Shown piece by piece: positions 23,369 through 35,250 of a stretch of 64,000 nt of DNA (positions are counted from its first letter, which is position 1; each line of letters starts with the position of its first letter). The position numbers were made by a program, and so were the translations under genes. The DNA lies in contig CM049310.1 in the NCBI GenBank assembly GCA_026874595.1, forward strand, positions 44,485,058 through 44,549,057, written 5' to 3'. The stretch comes from Sipunculus nudus. Its lineage: Eukaryota > Annelida > Sipuncula > Golfingiida > Sipunculidae. The notes beneath the pieces were generated by a model, which searched no databases, was not told where the DNA came from, and saw nothing but the letters and a program-made list of their open reading frames with translations.

Positions 23369-24213
23369 TTTTTAGCTCAGCTGACTGTAAGTCATCTGAG
23401 CTATAGTCGTGGTCCTTTGTCCGTCGTCCGTCCGGCCGTTAACAGGGCACGTTTTAAAACCGTTGAACCTACGAATCCAAAATTCTGCATACCATTAGAT
23501 GTCTCCAAAATCTCCTACCATACCAAAAATTTGGTCATTAGAACTTCGTTCCTTCGAGATATTAAGGAAAAAACTCTGTTTTCCATAAAAAAGCAATTGT
23601 TACACTTCAAGTCTGCCTAATATCAAAACCACTGATCTGTTTTTGATTATATTTAGTATTCATATTCTTCCATACATTTTCTGTGCACATACCAAAAATT
23701 AGGTCAGTATTGGGTATTATTTTGAAGTTATAGGCCCAAATATAATGCAATTTTTTAAAAATCAGGAAATATATTTGCTCACTTAACATGAGAATTGCTG
23801 AAGCTGAAGACTTTTTTTCAGGAATATAACTTTATTTAATCAAGATTCAATTGTTTGCCCAAAATTGGATCTGAATTTTGCAAATTTTTCAAGTTATTAG
23901 CATAAATAAAAAAATTAGTACCTTAAATTTTGTCCAACTTTGGCAGTGGCACGTTTTTTCCCTGTAAGCACTGTTGATTTAATTTTCACAGCATATATAC
24001 ATAAGGATTTAATCTTTTAAAATCTGAAATTTCAAAGAAATTGTTTGAAAAGAGTAGCTTTTATTCAAGTTTTCATACACCATGTCAAGTGTTGTTTATA
24101 TCTGGCCCACATAGTAGTACAGCCTTAACTTGCATTATGTAACCCACCCCAGGCAGCTTGCCTTGACCCAGCTTGGCCACTACTAGCAGGCTTCTCCTCT
24201 GCCCTGCACTCAA

Positions 24214-24234
24214 CCCCCCCCCCCCCCCCCCCCC
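24214..24234. repeat. Poly-C tract
   Basis: Twenty-one C in a row. The homologous position of the 32219 copy (about 32848-32862) has only short interrupted C runs, so the tract expanded after the copies separated. Confidence 0.9.
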
Positions 24235-25228
24235 GCTGGTGCATAAACTAGATGAATGTTATAATTTTCTGTATTTTATTTTATTCTTGGACATGCTACA
24301 TTTTAGATTTTGGATTGTACCACCAGGGTTACAATGATTAAAGTGCACATTTAATTGTGTCCACAAAGTGATGTATTGCTATGAAAGTATGGATGTTCAT
24401 CAGATAAGTAATGCTTTACTTCAGAAGAGTAAAACTTCACCAGGTGTGAAATTGACTATTAATTCCATTTATTAATTATAGCTTAGATTGTAATTAGCAT
24501 AATGATATTGTTTGTCCCTCATTCAACCAACAGTGTGTATACTTTATTTGAAAAGATGTTTTTATTTTATCAAATTTACTAAATCTTTTATTTTATTTCG
24601 GTGAATAAAATTAAGCTTGTCCTGAAAACTCCAATGTACAAAACTTTTTAATAGGAATTCAAGGAATAATTTTGTAGATGCCATGTTGTGGCATTATTTT
24701 CTTTTACATTCAGTTTAAACATTTGATTTAAAAATAATAAAATATATGTGTATGCATAATATGACCCAATGTGAGCTACAATCTGGATATATAATGATTG
24801 CAACTTAGAATTCTAATATTTTAACTTATATTTTCACTTTTATATTACAAATTTATAACACTTGTAAATAAAAAAAATGAATCAGATAAAAACTATTAAT
24901 GAAAAAAGTGGATATGCTAAAAAAATAGGCTTATATATAAACTTAAATGCATTATTCCTTTGAAAGTGAAATGAAGGTATTAGTCCATTCTGTTCTCTTG
25001 CCTGTCCATCTGTAAATTTTTCATATGCATCACAGTATCTCAGAACTTTTACTGTTTTTCTTCATGACAGTCTTGTCAGAGTATTAGTTTGCAATCATAT
25101 ATTGAGAACTTTACTATAACCAAGTAGGAGGGCCCTTTCCTCTTAGCTTCTCATATGCTTATATAAATATAAAACATTACAATAGAATATTTTTCATATT
25201 TTGCATTTGCAAAAATTTCAAACTTTTG

Positions 25229-25250
25229 TCATGACCCATGGGTCCTTTGT
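25229..25250 (+). repeat. Internal copy of the repeat's 3-prime terminus
   Basis: GTCATGACCCATGGGTCC followed by TTTGTT, the same ending as at 17103, 18214 and 25857, lying 0.6 kb inside the outer right end. It marks either the real end of the 23369 element or a tandem 3-prime unit. Confidence 0.6.
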
Positions 25251-25328
25251 TTATATTCTGGATTCTCAACATCATTGTTTGGCTAAAACTGAATAAATAC
25301 CAAACATGGTGCAAATACTTTGCAAATG

Positions 25329-25358
25329 TATATGAATATGAATATGAATATGAATATG
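25329..25358. repeat. GAATAT-type hexamer repeat
   Basis: TATGAA repeated about five times in tandem, giving a Glu-Tyr open frame without meaning. Confidence 0.85.
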
Positions 25359-25857
25359 TACTCCATTATAAAATTTCTTGCATAAGAATGGGAATTCAGG
25401 TAAAAATGAAAGTATTTGAATACCAGTGCAAATACTTTCAAAATGTATTCATGAATGCATATATTCTATAATATTATTTTAATAATTAGTTCAGTTATAT
25501 TTTATTTTAAAAATCATATGATTCTCTTATTATTTTTAATAAATATTATATTGGCACAACATTTGTTATTAAATTTTAATAAATAGTTAAACTCTTTTAT
25601 TTTATGTGCTGCTTATAAGTTATATGGCCAGGTCAAAATCTGTGTGACAATAGCACTCCATTTGTTAATAAAATAAATGAAATCAATCCTCTTCCCTGTC
25701 TCCAAAATTACTATCAAAATCATACATAAGCTAAACACCAACAACTCATAATAAAGCTTATATTTATTACCACACAAAACCAGCATATGCCTCTTTCCCA
25801 AATCATATTTTTTATCATATATAACAGCTGAGCGCCGTGACCCATGGGTCCCTTGTT

Positions 25858-26731
25858 AAATCTGCATAGATGAGCCCAATGATTATAACCACACCGTGGA
25901 CACAGCGAAGGTGGCTGACTGTTACCTGGCAATGATCGTCTGGGTTGTCTGTAACCTTGAGTGGAGCGTTGTTGTTGTGGTCCCGAAGATCGCCAGCAGG
26001 GAGGGGGTGCAGGTGATGCGGGACGCATTCTTATGCGCTCACGTGATGGTGTGCAAGGTCGTCTCAGCGGAGATTCGGTGGCGGTCGACGGGGCCCGCTG
26101 CCAAACAGCGTTGCTGATCTCTTCACACAGCTCCGTTATATTTAGTTGTGGTGGAATCGGCGAGTTGGTAATGGGATGAAATTCAACAGCCTTACGAGCT
26201 AGTTCTTTCAAATCTTCAAGATTTTGTGGGTCTTTTAAGTCTATGTATTGTTGGATTCCTCTGGGAAACCCAATTTTAATGGCGTCCATGATATCTTGTT
26301 CAGATTTACCAAGCTGCGCTCACATATTACGGAGGTGATCAATGGAATGATCAACAGTTTCGGTGGACTGAAAAACTCTTGTATTAAAAGTTCTTAAAAT
26401 AGCGAGTCTCTGACCTTTACGCGCGAAACGTGTAAAAGCTTCTGCTAGTTTTGTAAAGTCTTTTTCGCGTGTCTAAAGGTAGAGAATGATACCAAGACGC
26501 GGCGACACTACCTGGAGCTAGTTTTAAGGAGAATATTTCAGCTCTCTGATCACTTCTAAGACCTTCTACGGACGGTTTCATCCAGCCTAGTAGGACAGCC
26601 GTGGTGTTAAAACAGTAGAGCCAGTCAATTGCATCTGTGTCACCATCTCCATAAAACATGGGAATAACTGAACAGTCTATTTTACCTGACGGTGTAGAAT
26701 CTGATGATGTCTTCTGTCCTGTTGGTGCCAT
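25858..26731 (-). pseudogene. gag of the LTR element
   Basis: A start ATG at 26731 gives MAPTGQK, about 42 bases downstream of the primer binding site. The N-terminal part includes MFYGDGDTDAIDWLYCF and LKLAPGSVAASWYHSL, the usual gag capsid pattern (fold of retrotrans_gag). A frameshift lies near 26470 and a TGA interrupts the frame near 26322. The downstream part has IGFPRGIQQYI, a Pro/Arg-rich linker and a first knuckle-like CPRCGYNHWAHLC at about 25867-25905, one residue short of the canonical spacing. The reading then runs into the repeat inserted at 25857. The second knuckle is at 23320-23361. Confidence 0.8.
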
Positions 26732-26772
26732 ATTGATTATGTCGTGACGAGGTAGATCGTTGTACCGAAACC

Positions 26773-26784
26773 GGATCTCCACCA
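26773..26784 (-). promoter_or_regulatory. Primer binding site of the gag-only LTR element
   Basis: On the minus strand TGGTGGAGATCC lies three bases after the end of the right-hand LTR. It has the TGG start expected for pairing with a tRNA CCA end. The tRNA type is not determined. Confidence 0.6.
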
Positions 26785-26787
26785 ATG

Positions 26788-27716
26788 TGTTACAACGGGG
26801 AATTAGGGGAGTTCTTCCCTGGCCATAACACAGTCACACGGCGCGTCAGGTGAATAACTGAGACAGTCCAAGTTGGATATTGTGCTGTTTTATTTCCAGT
26901 TGTCTTGGTTTACATGTTGATGATGGCGTGGGTCTGTCTGCCAGTTCCCCAGCCCAACACAGGTTTTGTATCAGTATTACTACGTCACAAACCTTAACAT
27001 CATCTTACACTTTTTCTATTGGATATTGGATGTGTGTCATTATGATATACCTGAATGTTAAGATAACCATATATGGCTTCGGCTTTTGCCTACGCACAAA
27101 CTTTTTCCTTGTTTTACCTAAAACTCATGTAATATAATTATATTCTGTCACTAATATATTCAGGGTATATATTTGTTTCCTAATCGATTCTATGTGACCC
27201 AGCTATCTACTGACTCACTTTTGGTACTGTTTTCCTGTCCTAAATTACTGCCTTATGCGTAGGCCGGTATTCACCGTACCTTTGACTTTTATATCATTTT
27301 ACACTGTCATCCAGATCTAAACCTGGCTTCTGCTGATGCCTATAATAACAGAATCTATTTTGACTGACTTGATTAAGTTTACATTCACATGGCTATAACA
27401 ATTATAACAGTCTATAGTAATCACTGGTTGTCTGCATTCAGAATTTATGTCCATTAAAATACTCATTTATCAGCTTCTTTTCTAAACCTATATGCTAACC
27501 GACATATGGAGATCGGAATCCAAACACCTGTCTTACAATGATAGACAATACGTTGGTACACCAATTTAGGCTATTATCATTTCTCCCTATCGCTCTATCT
27601 GTCTTTCCATCTGCTGAACTTGTAACTGATCTTATGTGTACCAAAATATTGCGTTAAAATCAGTAATTATTTTTAATAGATATTAACACCTCTTTACCAC
27701 ATAACAATACATCAGG
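26788..27716 (-). repeat. 5-prime LTR of the gag-only element
   Basis: Partner of 21873-22791, same TGTTA and TAACA ends, followed by ATAC at 27717-27720. It should contain the promoter for the minus-strand transcript, but I cannot identify a core promoter motif with certainty. Confidence 0.9.
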
Positions 27717-27720
27717 GTAC

Positions 27721-28154
27721 TGGTCTAAGAATTTTTGATAATATGAATACTGTCATCATTTCTATCATTGATAACACAATGTAATCAATTTAATATCATA
27801 AAAAAATCCATGTAAACTGACATATTGATATTTGATTACCATAGTATTCCTGTTTTTCATTGTTTTGACTAATAAAATACCAGAAATGCTGTTGGGGCTA
27901 TTGTGCAACAAAACTATTCATCCTGGAGTAAAGCTTAAATCTCCAAGGCTATTGTTATTCCTGGATTTTCCACACTTGCCCCTGAAATGAAAAGTGGCAC
28001 AGGTAATTTCCCTATGAATAAGTTAAATGCACGGTAAGCGCTAAAGGCTGGGTTGCACTGCATGACAATCAGTGGACAATATTTGACTATATATATATAT
28101 ATATATATACATACATCAGTTTCAAGTTAGACATTCATCACTATACAGGGATGG

Positions 28155-28198
<44 letters not shown>

Positions 28199-28402
28199 GG
28201 TCATTAATATAAATATTATATATATGTAATACCAGCAGTTTTGTTCTTTGTTTGTAAAACCTTTTCCACAGGTTTTTTTTGCTGACCCTTGACGTCACGA
28301 TGCTCCGTAGTCCTGTTTTATTTCCCGCTCTTACAGTCTTTGGTCTCATGGAACTTTTGGTTGGTGTCTGCTGTTTTGATGGCTTTTCTTTGTTTTTGTG
28401 TG
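27721..28402. other. No gene recognised; two AT microsatellites
   Basis: TA tracts at 28088-28109 and 28158-28195 interrupt ordinary sequence. The minus-strand frame reading through them is an artefact of the tracts. Confidence 0.5.
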
Positions 28403-31300
28403 TTATTTTAGGCATGGTCCTCTTCCTGACTCAGTGTGTGTGAGATGACATTGGAGAGTGCATCCAGACATTTGCTTAAGGTGGAACCAAGAAAAACTTG
28501 CCTGAACATTAGCCTGATCTCCCTCTTTTTGGTCTTCATTTTTCTTCTGGTTATTCAGGATTCTTCCCGCATCTAGATTTGCCTTCCTTACTCTTGCCAG
28601 AAGAGAAGGGGCAGTCACCTTTTGCCCATCCTTTGTAAAGTCTCAACCGACCAGGCAGTTCATAATGTAGTTCTCCTATAAACTGGCTGACCTCCTGAAC
28701 TGTCTGCTTTTTTGAGAATTTCATTTTTCACTGCCCTGAACCAATTCTCCACATATGCATTCGAGACTCCTCTGTCACTAAAAGCAGTCCTGTGAAGAAT
28801 GGAACCAGGTGCATGTATGAATGGTGAAGTTCTTTAATGAGATCTGTGTGATACTTGTTTCAGTTCATCCCTTACTCCATTGTTTCACCTCTGCAACTTT
28901 CCAAGATTTCCCCAAAGAACTGTGGATATGGGCTTTTATCGTGAAAGGTATTGCAATGCTCTACATCTTCGTCACCAGGCCATATCAGGATATGAACCTT
29001 TGTCTTCTGGTTCGTAATCATGAACCCCTTCCTCTATCCTGTCTTTCAAATATGACACAGCGTCTTTCACTCTCAATGTCAGTTTTTCAGAGGTGAACTC
29101 TTGGCACATTCTCCTGAAAATGGCTAGCAGTTGCTCAAGTGATTTATGTTCCAACAACCTGGCGAAACATAGAACAAAAAAGGCTTTTAGTTTTATGTCC
29201 TTTATTTTCCTTGATGCCATGATCTGGACAATGTTGGCGATGTGTGCCACACATGTGCACAGTGGAGAACTTTGGCTGTTGCTTATCGCTGTTGAGGAAA
29301 TGGTAGGATTCTCTCAGGTATTTGCCTATATCCATCCCACTGAAGGAATGTAGGACACCCATAATTATTGCCAAAGAAAAGTCAGCAACAAAGGTAATGC
29401 AAGGTTCAATCCCTTTTACCTGGTCTTCTTTATTCCAAAATACAAGCTGCCCATCCATGTGCTAATTGCTTGTACCCCATGGCTGTTGCTGATCATTTCA
29501 TGAATGGGGATCGGTGGTTGTCCTTAAATTGTTGGTCATATTACTGGATTTTGTTAATGGCCATTTTCCCTGGAAGATTGTTGATCTTCCTGACAAGTGA
29601 TCCTTTCGAGTCCACATGGATTTTTACCCTTGAATTGGATGTGCTACACAGTTTTCAGAGAATCTCCAATTGTTATTCTGTGTACAGTTGCACACAAAAC
29701 GGTGAAATCAACAGTGTCTGAATGTACCCAGGAAACTCGCTAGATATTTTTCCTGGCATCTCAGACTTTGCTCTCATGTCATCAAAACACGCAGTGGATC
29801 CTGATGAAATAACTCTGCTCTTTTTGTTTCCAACGCCATTTTCCAAAACGTTTCTGGTGTTTGACAATTTGTGATGTTTCCATCAGCGAGTACCTTGTCG
29901 GGTATATTACCAAATTCGTAATGGAAAAACTTTGAAATGCCTTCAGCCTGTAGGCACTTGTCAAGATCACGCCTCTTTTTCCCCCTGATTTACTCTTTCA
30001 TTCTTTTACATTTTTGATGTGTCACTTGGCCACATCTTTTTACATGTACCACCACCGGCTGGCTTGGGACAGGTTCATCTCGGATTTTCATGACAAGGTG
30101 CATACAGCCAGGCATCATGCATTGAGCTTTCCCAAAACAAAATGCACTTCTTTCTTCAGGATCCTGCCTTTTTTAATCTATTTTAATCTACTGGCAAAAG
30201 GACCAACGAGTCTTTTGTTGGTTGTTTGTGTCTTACATATTTTTATCCAGTCTTCTGATGAGATTGGAAACTCCCACGTTGCTGGCATGACAATACTTAC
30301 CCAGTCATCACACTGGCTCTGTGTCCAAGTGTTCATTGTTACCACTTTGCCCTCCTGCCGACACCTGAGATGAACTGGTTTTCATTGTTGACTCTCAGAG
30401 CTATTCCTACTTTCACATTGAACTGTTTGTTGTTCATCAGTTTTATTGTGGGGCGGCATGTTTTCCTCTTCTTGCCGACTTTCAGGACTATCATCACATT
30501 CACTGTGAGAAAGAATGTTTTGCTGTTCCTGCTGTCTCTTACAGTTTTCTTTGGGTTTACTTGGAGAATCTATCTTCATGCCACTCAATGCATCAATGTC
30601 TGTATCAGTTGTCTTTGCATTATTGGTCCCTGTACAGAGTCGATTTGAATGATCACTTTTGCCTAAATATAATTTAGCTTTGGCACCACAGCTGTCCTGT
30701 CCGTACACAAACTGAATTTGATCTTCATTAAATGTCGGGATATTTAAATCCTTGAAGTGTAAACATTCAGGGTGGTATCATTTGTGGCATTCCTGGCACT
30801 CAACCATGAAACGGCCATCCTCGGGAGACTTGCAAATACAATTTGCACCCGATACCATAGTTCGTGATAAAATCACTATTGTTTTCTCTTGAAAACTCTT
30901 CCCCTCTTACTTTTTTAGTACTGTTTGTCGGGATGGGCATAGGAAGATTGGTGATGAGGGTCACTGCTTCCATTGTCTGACTGGTCCTGGATATATGCGG
31001 TGCTCATAGATGTGTCTGTTGTATCAAATCTGTGGTGAGGATCTGATGTGTTCGGGGCATGTTTCTGGATCTGATCATGTCTGAGAAGTCTTGGCTGTCT
31101 CCATTGCTCATTCCTGTGTCTGTTGTATCACTTCTATGACAAGAATCTGATATTTGTTCAACGGTTACGGGAGCTCAGCCACTTTTCTTTAATGTGCGGG
31201 CTATTTTTTGCACATTGTCAATAATATCCATATCATAGCAATTACTTTCTATTTCTTCGGTTGTTTTTCCACCCAAAGCCTTCTCATAACTGCCCCCAAA
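28403..31300 (-). pseudogene. MULE-like transposase relic with N-terminal PHD finger
   Basis: In order along the minus strand: a PHD finger at about 30725-30855; a Ser/Lys-rich linker in the same frame to 30382; a basic zinc-associated region (about 30000-30200); a strand with HVDSKGS, whose D is at 29610-29612; then FVADFS with D at 29381-29383; then VHMCGTH about 45 residues later; then helices to about 28403. The spacing of two aspartates followed by a C-x2-H motif is the layout of MULE-type DDE transposases, and the local wording matches a group found in cnidarians and molluscs, some annotated as NOF-like. The catalytic Glu is not placed with certainty. Frames change several times and stops are present, so the protein cannot be made as it stands. 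Left end (28403-28618) is a basic tail. Confidence 0.65.
30715..30860 (-). pseudogene. PHD finger of the MULE-like protein, broken by a stop
   Basis: The minus strand reads CICKSPEDGRFMVECQECHK, then a TGA, then YHPECLHFKD. The Cys4-His-Cys3 order and the C-x2-C-x4 spacing before YHxxC fit a PHD finger, which binds histone tails. The stop stands exactly where PHD fingers have a conserved Trp, so a single TGG to TGA change explains it. The frame runs on without shift into the Ser-rich linker. Confidence 0.7.
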
Positions 31301-32218
31301 ACATCAGTGTCATCTCATTATGTGTAGCCCCTTGATACCAGCAACCAACAACGCAAAAACTGATGTCACAATTTATTAGCTGCCACAAGGTTAAACTTGT
31401 TGCGACTCAGCTGATACATGGGATTATATCTTAGAATGTTCTCTGTTCCCTAAATTGGATCTTCCTTGTCTACATTTCTGTAATAATCTCTTAGGAAGTC
31501 CGCAGCCAACCTACACTTTTTGTCACAAGTAGTTACCATCTCAAAATATTTCTACGCTGACTATTGGTTAAACCACTCGTGTCTATTATTAAACCTGTTA
31601 TGTGTAAATATAGAAGAGTAACTTTGAAGTTAAAAAGTAATAAATGAGAACTTCCTCTCTATGACACTGAATTGCTAAAAAGGACAAGGTATATAGGAAC
31701 TATTTTATCACTCGGGAGATGCAGTAAACAGTATATCAGGTTGTTTATAATCTTAGTATAGACTGGTTCTTGCTTACAACAATAGACTGTAAATAACCTT
31801 GTATCATCTACAATATGAAATTCCATGAGATTGTTGGGGGGAAAATGATAGTTCCCTTGCAATTCTTTCGTACTCAGTGACCTTCATTTTTTTGGTCTTC
31901 ATCCTTTAAATAAATGAAAAATAATATCCATGTAAAATAAACACCATTGGATTTACTGGTATTATATTTACCGAGACTAAAGATTTTTATTCTGTGATTA
32001 TATCTTGGAAATCCAATTTCCATTGTTATCAGTGATTATGTTCACAAATGGCTTGTATGTATGGCAACCTCAGCGGTGTTATACCAGATCTGTGAAGACA
32101 CCTAACGATGTCAGTTCCAGTGGAATTTAGGTACGTATGTGGTAGGGCTGAAAGGAGTACTCCATTACGGGAGCCTGGGTAATACTTACCGAGTACTTGA
32201 GTCCGAAATTCAGACTTG
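31301..32218. other. No gene recognised
   Basis: Short minus-strand frames at 31659-31862 and 32029-32232 have no motif. The segment just left of 32219 is unrelated to the repeat that follows. Confidence 0.35.
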
Positions 32219-33690
32219 AGTCCATTTTCCATAAAAAAGCCATTGTTACATTTTAAGCCTGCCTAATATCAAAACCACTGATCTGTTTTTGATCATATTT
32301 AGTATGCATATTCTTGTATATATTTTCTGTCAACATACCAAAAATTAGGTCAGTATTGTGTATTTTTTTTAAGTAATGGGCCCAAACATAATGCAATTTT
32401 TAAAAAATCATGAAATATATTTTCTCATTTAACATGAGAATCGCTGAAGCTGATGACTTTTTTTTCAGGGATATAACTTTATTTAATCAAGATTCAGTTG
32501 TTTACCTAAAATAAGATCTGAATTTTGCAAATTTTTTAAGTTATTAGCATAAATAAAAAATTAATACCTGAAATTTGTCCAACTTTGTTAACATGACATT
32601 TTTCCCCTGTAAGCGCTGTTAATTTACAGCATATATACATAAGGATTTAATCTTTTAAAATCTGAAATTTTAAATGAAGTGATCAAAAAGAGTAGCTCTT
32701 ATTCAAATTTTCATACACCATGGAAAGTGTTGTTTATATCAAGCCCACCTAGTAGTACAGCCTTCACTTGTGTTATGTTACCCACTCCAGGCAGCTTGCC
32801 TTGGCTCAGCTTGGCCACTACAAGCAGGCTTCCCCTCTGCCCTGCATTCCCCCCTTTCCCCTAGATGGTGCATAAACTAGATGAATGTTATAATTTTCTG
32901 TATTTGATTCATTCTTATTATAGGCTATGCTACATTTAAGATTTTGTATTGTACCATCAGGTATACAATGATTAAAGTGCACATTAATTGTGTCCACAAA
33001 GTGGTGTTTTGCTATGAGAGTGTGGATGTTCATCAGATAAGTAATTCCTTACTTAAGAAGAGTTTCACCAGGTGTGAAATTGACTATTAATTCCAGTAAT
33101 TAATAAATTATAGCTGAGATAGTAACTAGCACAATGATATTGTTTCTCCCTCATTCAACAAACAGTGTGTATACTTTATTTGAAATGATATTTTTAATTT
33201 ATCAAATTTACTCAATCATTAATTTCAGTGAATAAAATGAAGCATGAACTGAAAACGCCAATGTACAAATCTTTTTAATAGTAATTCAAGGAATTATCTT
33301 AAGATGCCATGTTCAAACATGTTTAAACATTCAGTTTAAACATTTGTGATTTAAAATAATAAAATATATGTGTATGCATAATAAGACCCAATATGGGTAT
33401 AAATATAAATAATGATTGCAACTTAGAATTCTGATATTTTAACTTATATTTTCAAATTTTTTTAATTACAAATTTATAAAACTTGTTAACAAAAAAAAAT
33501 GATTATGATAAAAACTCTTAATGGAAAAAGTGGATATGCTAAAAAAATAGGCTTTAATATAAACTTAAATGCATTATTCCCTCAAAAGTGAAAATAAAGG
33601 TTTCAGTCCATTCTGTCCACTTGCCAGTCCATCTTTTAATTTTTCATATGTATCACAGTATCTCAAACTTTACTGTTTTTCTTCATATAC
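32219..33690 (+). mobile_element. Helentron-like repeat, internal body only
   Basis: Matches 23575-25045 over about 1.47 kb at roughly 85-90 percent by eye. Shared blocks include CTAATATCAAAACCACTGAT, CCAGGCAGCTTGCCTTG and GGTGCATAAACTAGATGAAT. The 5-prime hairpin and the 3-prime palindrome are both missing, so both ends are truncated. Confidence 0.8.
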
Positions 33691-34379
33691 TTATATATAA
33701 TGAAATAAGGGAAAAGAAAGAAAGAAAGAAGGAACAAATAAATGTTGTGGACAACACTCATCTTATTCTATCATTTTTAATTACATAGATATTATCTTAA
33801 TTATAGTTTACATTTACCTTATTTGGTCCTAAATTATATTGATATCTTGCTGAATAAATAGACATTACCTTTTCTTTGATGTTACAAACATTTAAAGCCA
33901 TATAAAGAGACACAACATAAAGTGAAAATAAATGTAGGCTATAAAATATTAAATATAAATTTTTTAAGTAACTAGCTGCATGATATAGCAAAAGAAACTC
34001 TCATCGTCTCCCATGGCTTTACGATCATAGGCTGTTTGCTGTCATTGTAAAAACCTTGTGTTTAGTGCTGTAATAACAATTACATTTGAGTGCATGTTGA
34101 CTTAAGGACCTGCTAATAAATCACATCCTTAATCAACCAATAAAGGCAATGCAAAGTAAATGCAAAGCCAGATGGAATGAAGGAAGCAATGAAATAAAGG
34201 AACAGAAAGAAAGAAGGAACGAATAAAGGATAGAAGAAACAAAGAAAGAAAGAAAAAGAAATACAATCTTAAAGGAAGGAATAAAGAGTAGAAGAGAGAA
34301 AGAATAACACTATCTTACAAATCAATGTAGCTATAAGAAACATTTTTATCTAACTGGAATTTACTTGCAGAATCAAATA
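33691..34379. repeat. Purine-rich simple repeats in non-coding DNA
   Basis: (AAGA)n at about 33707-33735 and a long GAAA/GGAA-rich stretch at 34180-34305. No gene recognised. Confidence 0.7.
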
Positions 34380-35250
34380 AATCTATTTCTGGTTTCCCCA
34401 TTTTTTGTTGATTTTCTTAAAAAGCATAGGATTTAGCTGCCATTCCTTATTGTCATTAGATTTTCTGGATAACTTGTCAGCTTTTATATTTTCCCTGCTA
34501 GCTAAATGAACTGCTGTTATCCAGACTTCCTTTTAATGCACCAATGCCATATGTCTCTGGTTTTGGCATTACAACTTTCCCTATTACCACCCATTAGGTT
34601 CATGTAGGCAACTGTTGTTGTATTATCTAAATCGATTATGAAGTGTCTGTTTTCAGTGTCATTGCACAGAGCTGATTATGTATACAACAGTCTTTAATTC
34701 TAAACAGTTTACGTGCTTTGCTTTCATTATCTGTCCAGTTCCCGTGTATTTGTGGGCCTTCTATCTATAACAGTTTGTAATATACAGGGCCATGCATCAT
34801 GCCTGGGAAATAAGCCACCATGATGCCTATGGTCTAAGCTAACTGACTGTACACTTTGTTGTGTTAAGCAGTACGTTTGTGACATGCTGTTATCAGCCAA
34901 TTTGTTTTGTCTTCTGTCACTGTCACAGACGTTTTTTAGAGTTTATTAGAGTCCCTAAAAATTTTATTTCATTTTAGGGCACAACTTGAGATTTTTTCTG
35001 GTTTATTTGAAAACCCAAACTTCCCAGCAACTGGATGACATTTTCAATACTCTGTGCATAAAATTTCTTTGGTGGGTCCTTGAATTTGTGTCATCAATAT
35101 ATCTTATTGCAATGATTCCCTGTTTCCATAACTGAGAATAAACTGGTTTCATTATCTTTGTAAATAGTCATGGTGCACATGCTAATCCATTTGGCAAACC
35201 AGTGAATTGGTTAAACTGGGAATTCCATTAAAAACTGAGAAAGTTTATAT
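34380..35250 (-). pseudogene. DIRS-like RT and RNase H relic
   Basis: Near 35140-35220 the minus strand reads NGLACAP, a stop, then LFTKIMKPVYSQLWKQG, followed by RYIDDTNS at about 35085-35110, which keeps the YIDD catalytic box. About 400 bp further, 34600-34660 gives IIDLDNTTTVAYMNLMGGN, then DIWHWCIKRK near 34550, and 34390-34460 ends LSRKSNDNKEWQLNPMLF. This succession is that of the RT and RNase H domains of DIRS-type elements. Numerous stops and frame changes separate the pieces. No tyrosine recombinase follows to the left, so only the central part survives. Confidence 0.7.

Larger units (their letters stand above)
23369..25857 (+). mobile_element. Helentron-like element inserted in gag
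   Basis: The left end is TTTTTAGCTCAGCTGACTG followed by AAGTCATCTGAGCTATAG, a hairpin with a 13-bp stem and one mismatch. The right end is CAGCTGAGCGCCGTGACCCA followed by TGGGTCCCTTGTT, with GACCCATGGGTC a perfect palindrome. The inner CAGCTGAGC is the inverse of the left-end GCTCAGCTG. An additional copy of the right terminus lies at about 25229-25250, so the interval may be one element plus a 3-prime piece of a second. No open frame of note and no Rep/helicase. The body from 23575 to about 25045 is shared with 32219-33685. Confidence 0.65.
21869..27720 (-). mobile_element. Non-autonomous LTR retrotransposon (gag only), with nested insertion
   Basis: Direct repeats of about 0.92 kb at 21873-22791 and 26788-27716 begin TGTTACAACGGGG and end ACATAACA, and are flanked by the 4-bp duplication ATAC (21869-21872 and 27717-27720). 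The only coding region is a minus-strand gag next to the right LTR, which is therefore the 5-prime LTR. No protease, RT or integrase is present between gag and the left LTR. A 2.49-kb repeat (23369-25857) is inserted inside gag. Without it the element is about 3.36 kb, a gag-only derivative that would depend on pol from another gypsy element. Confidence 0.85.
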
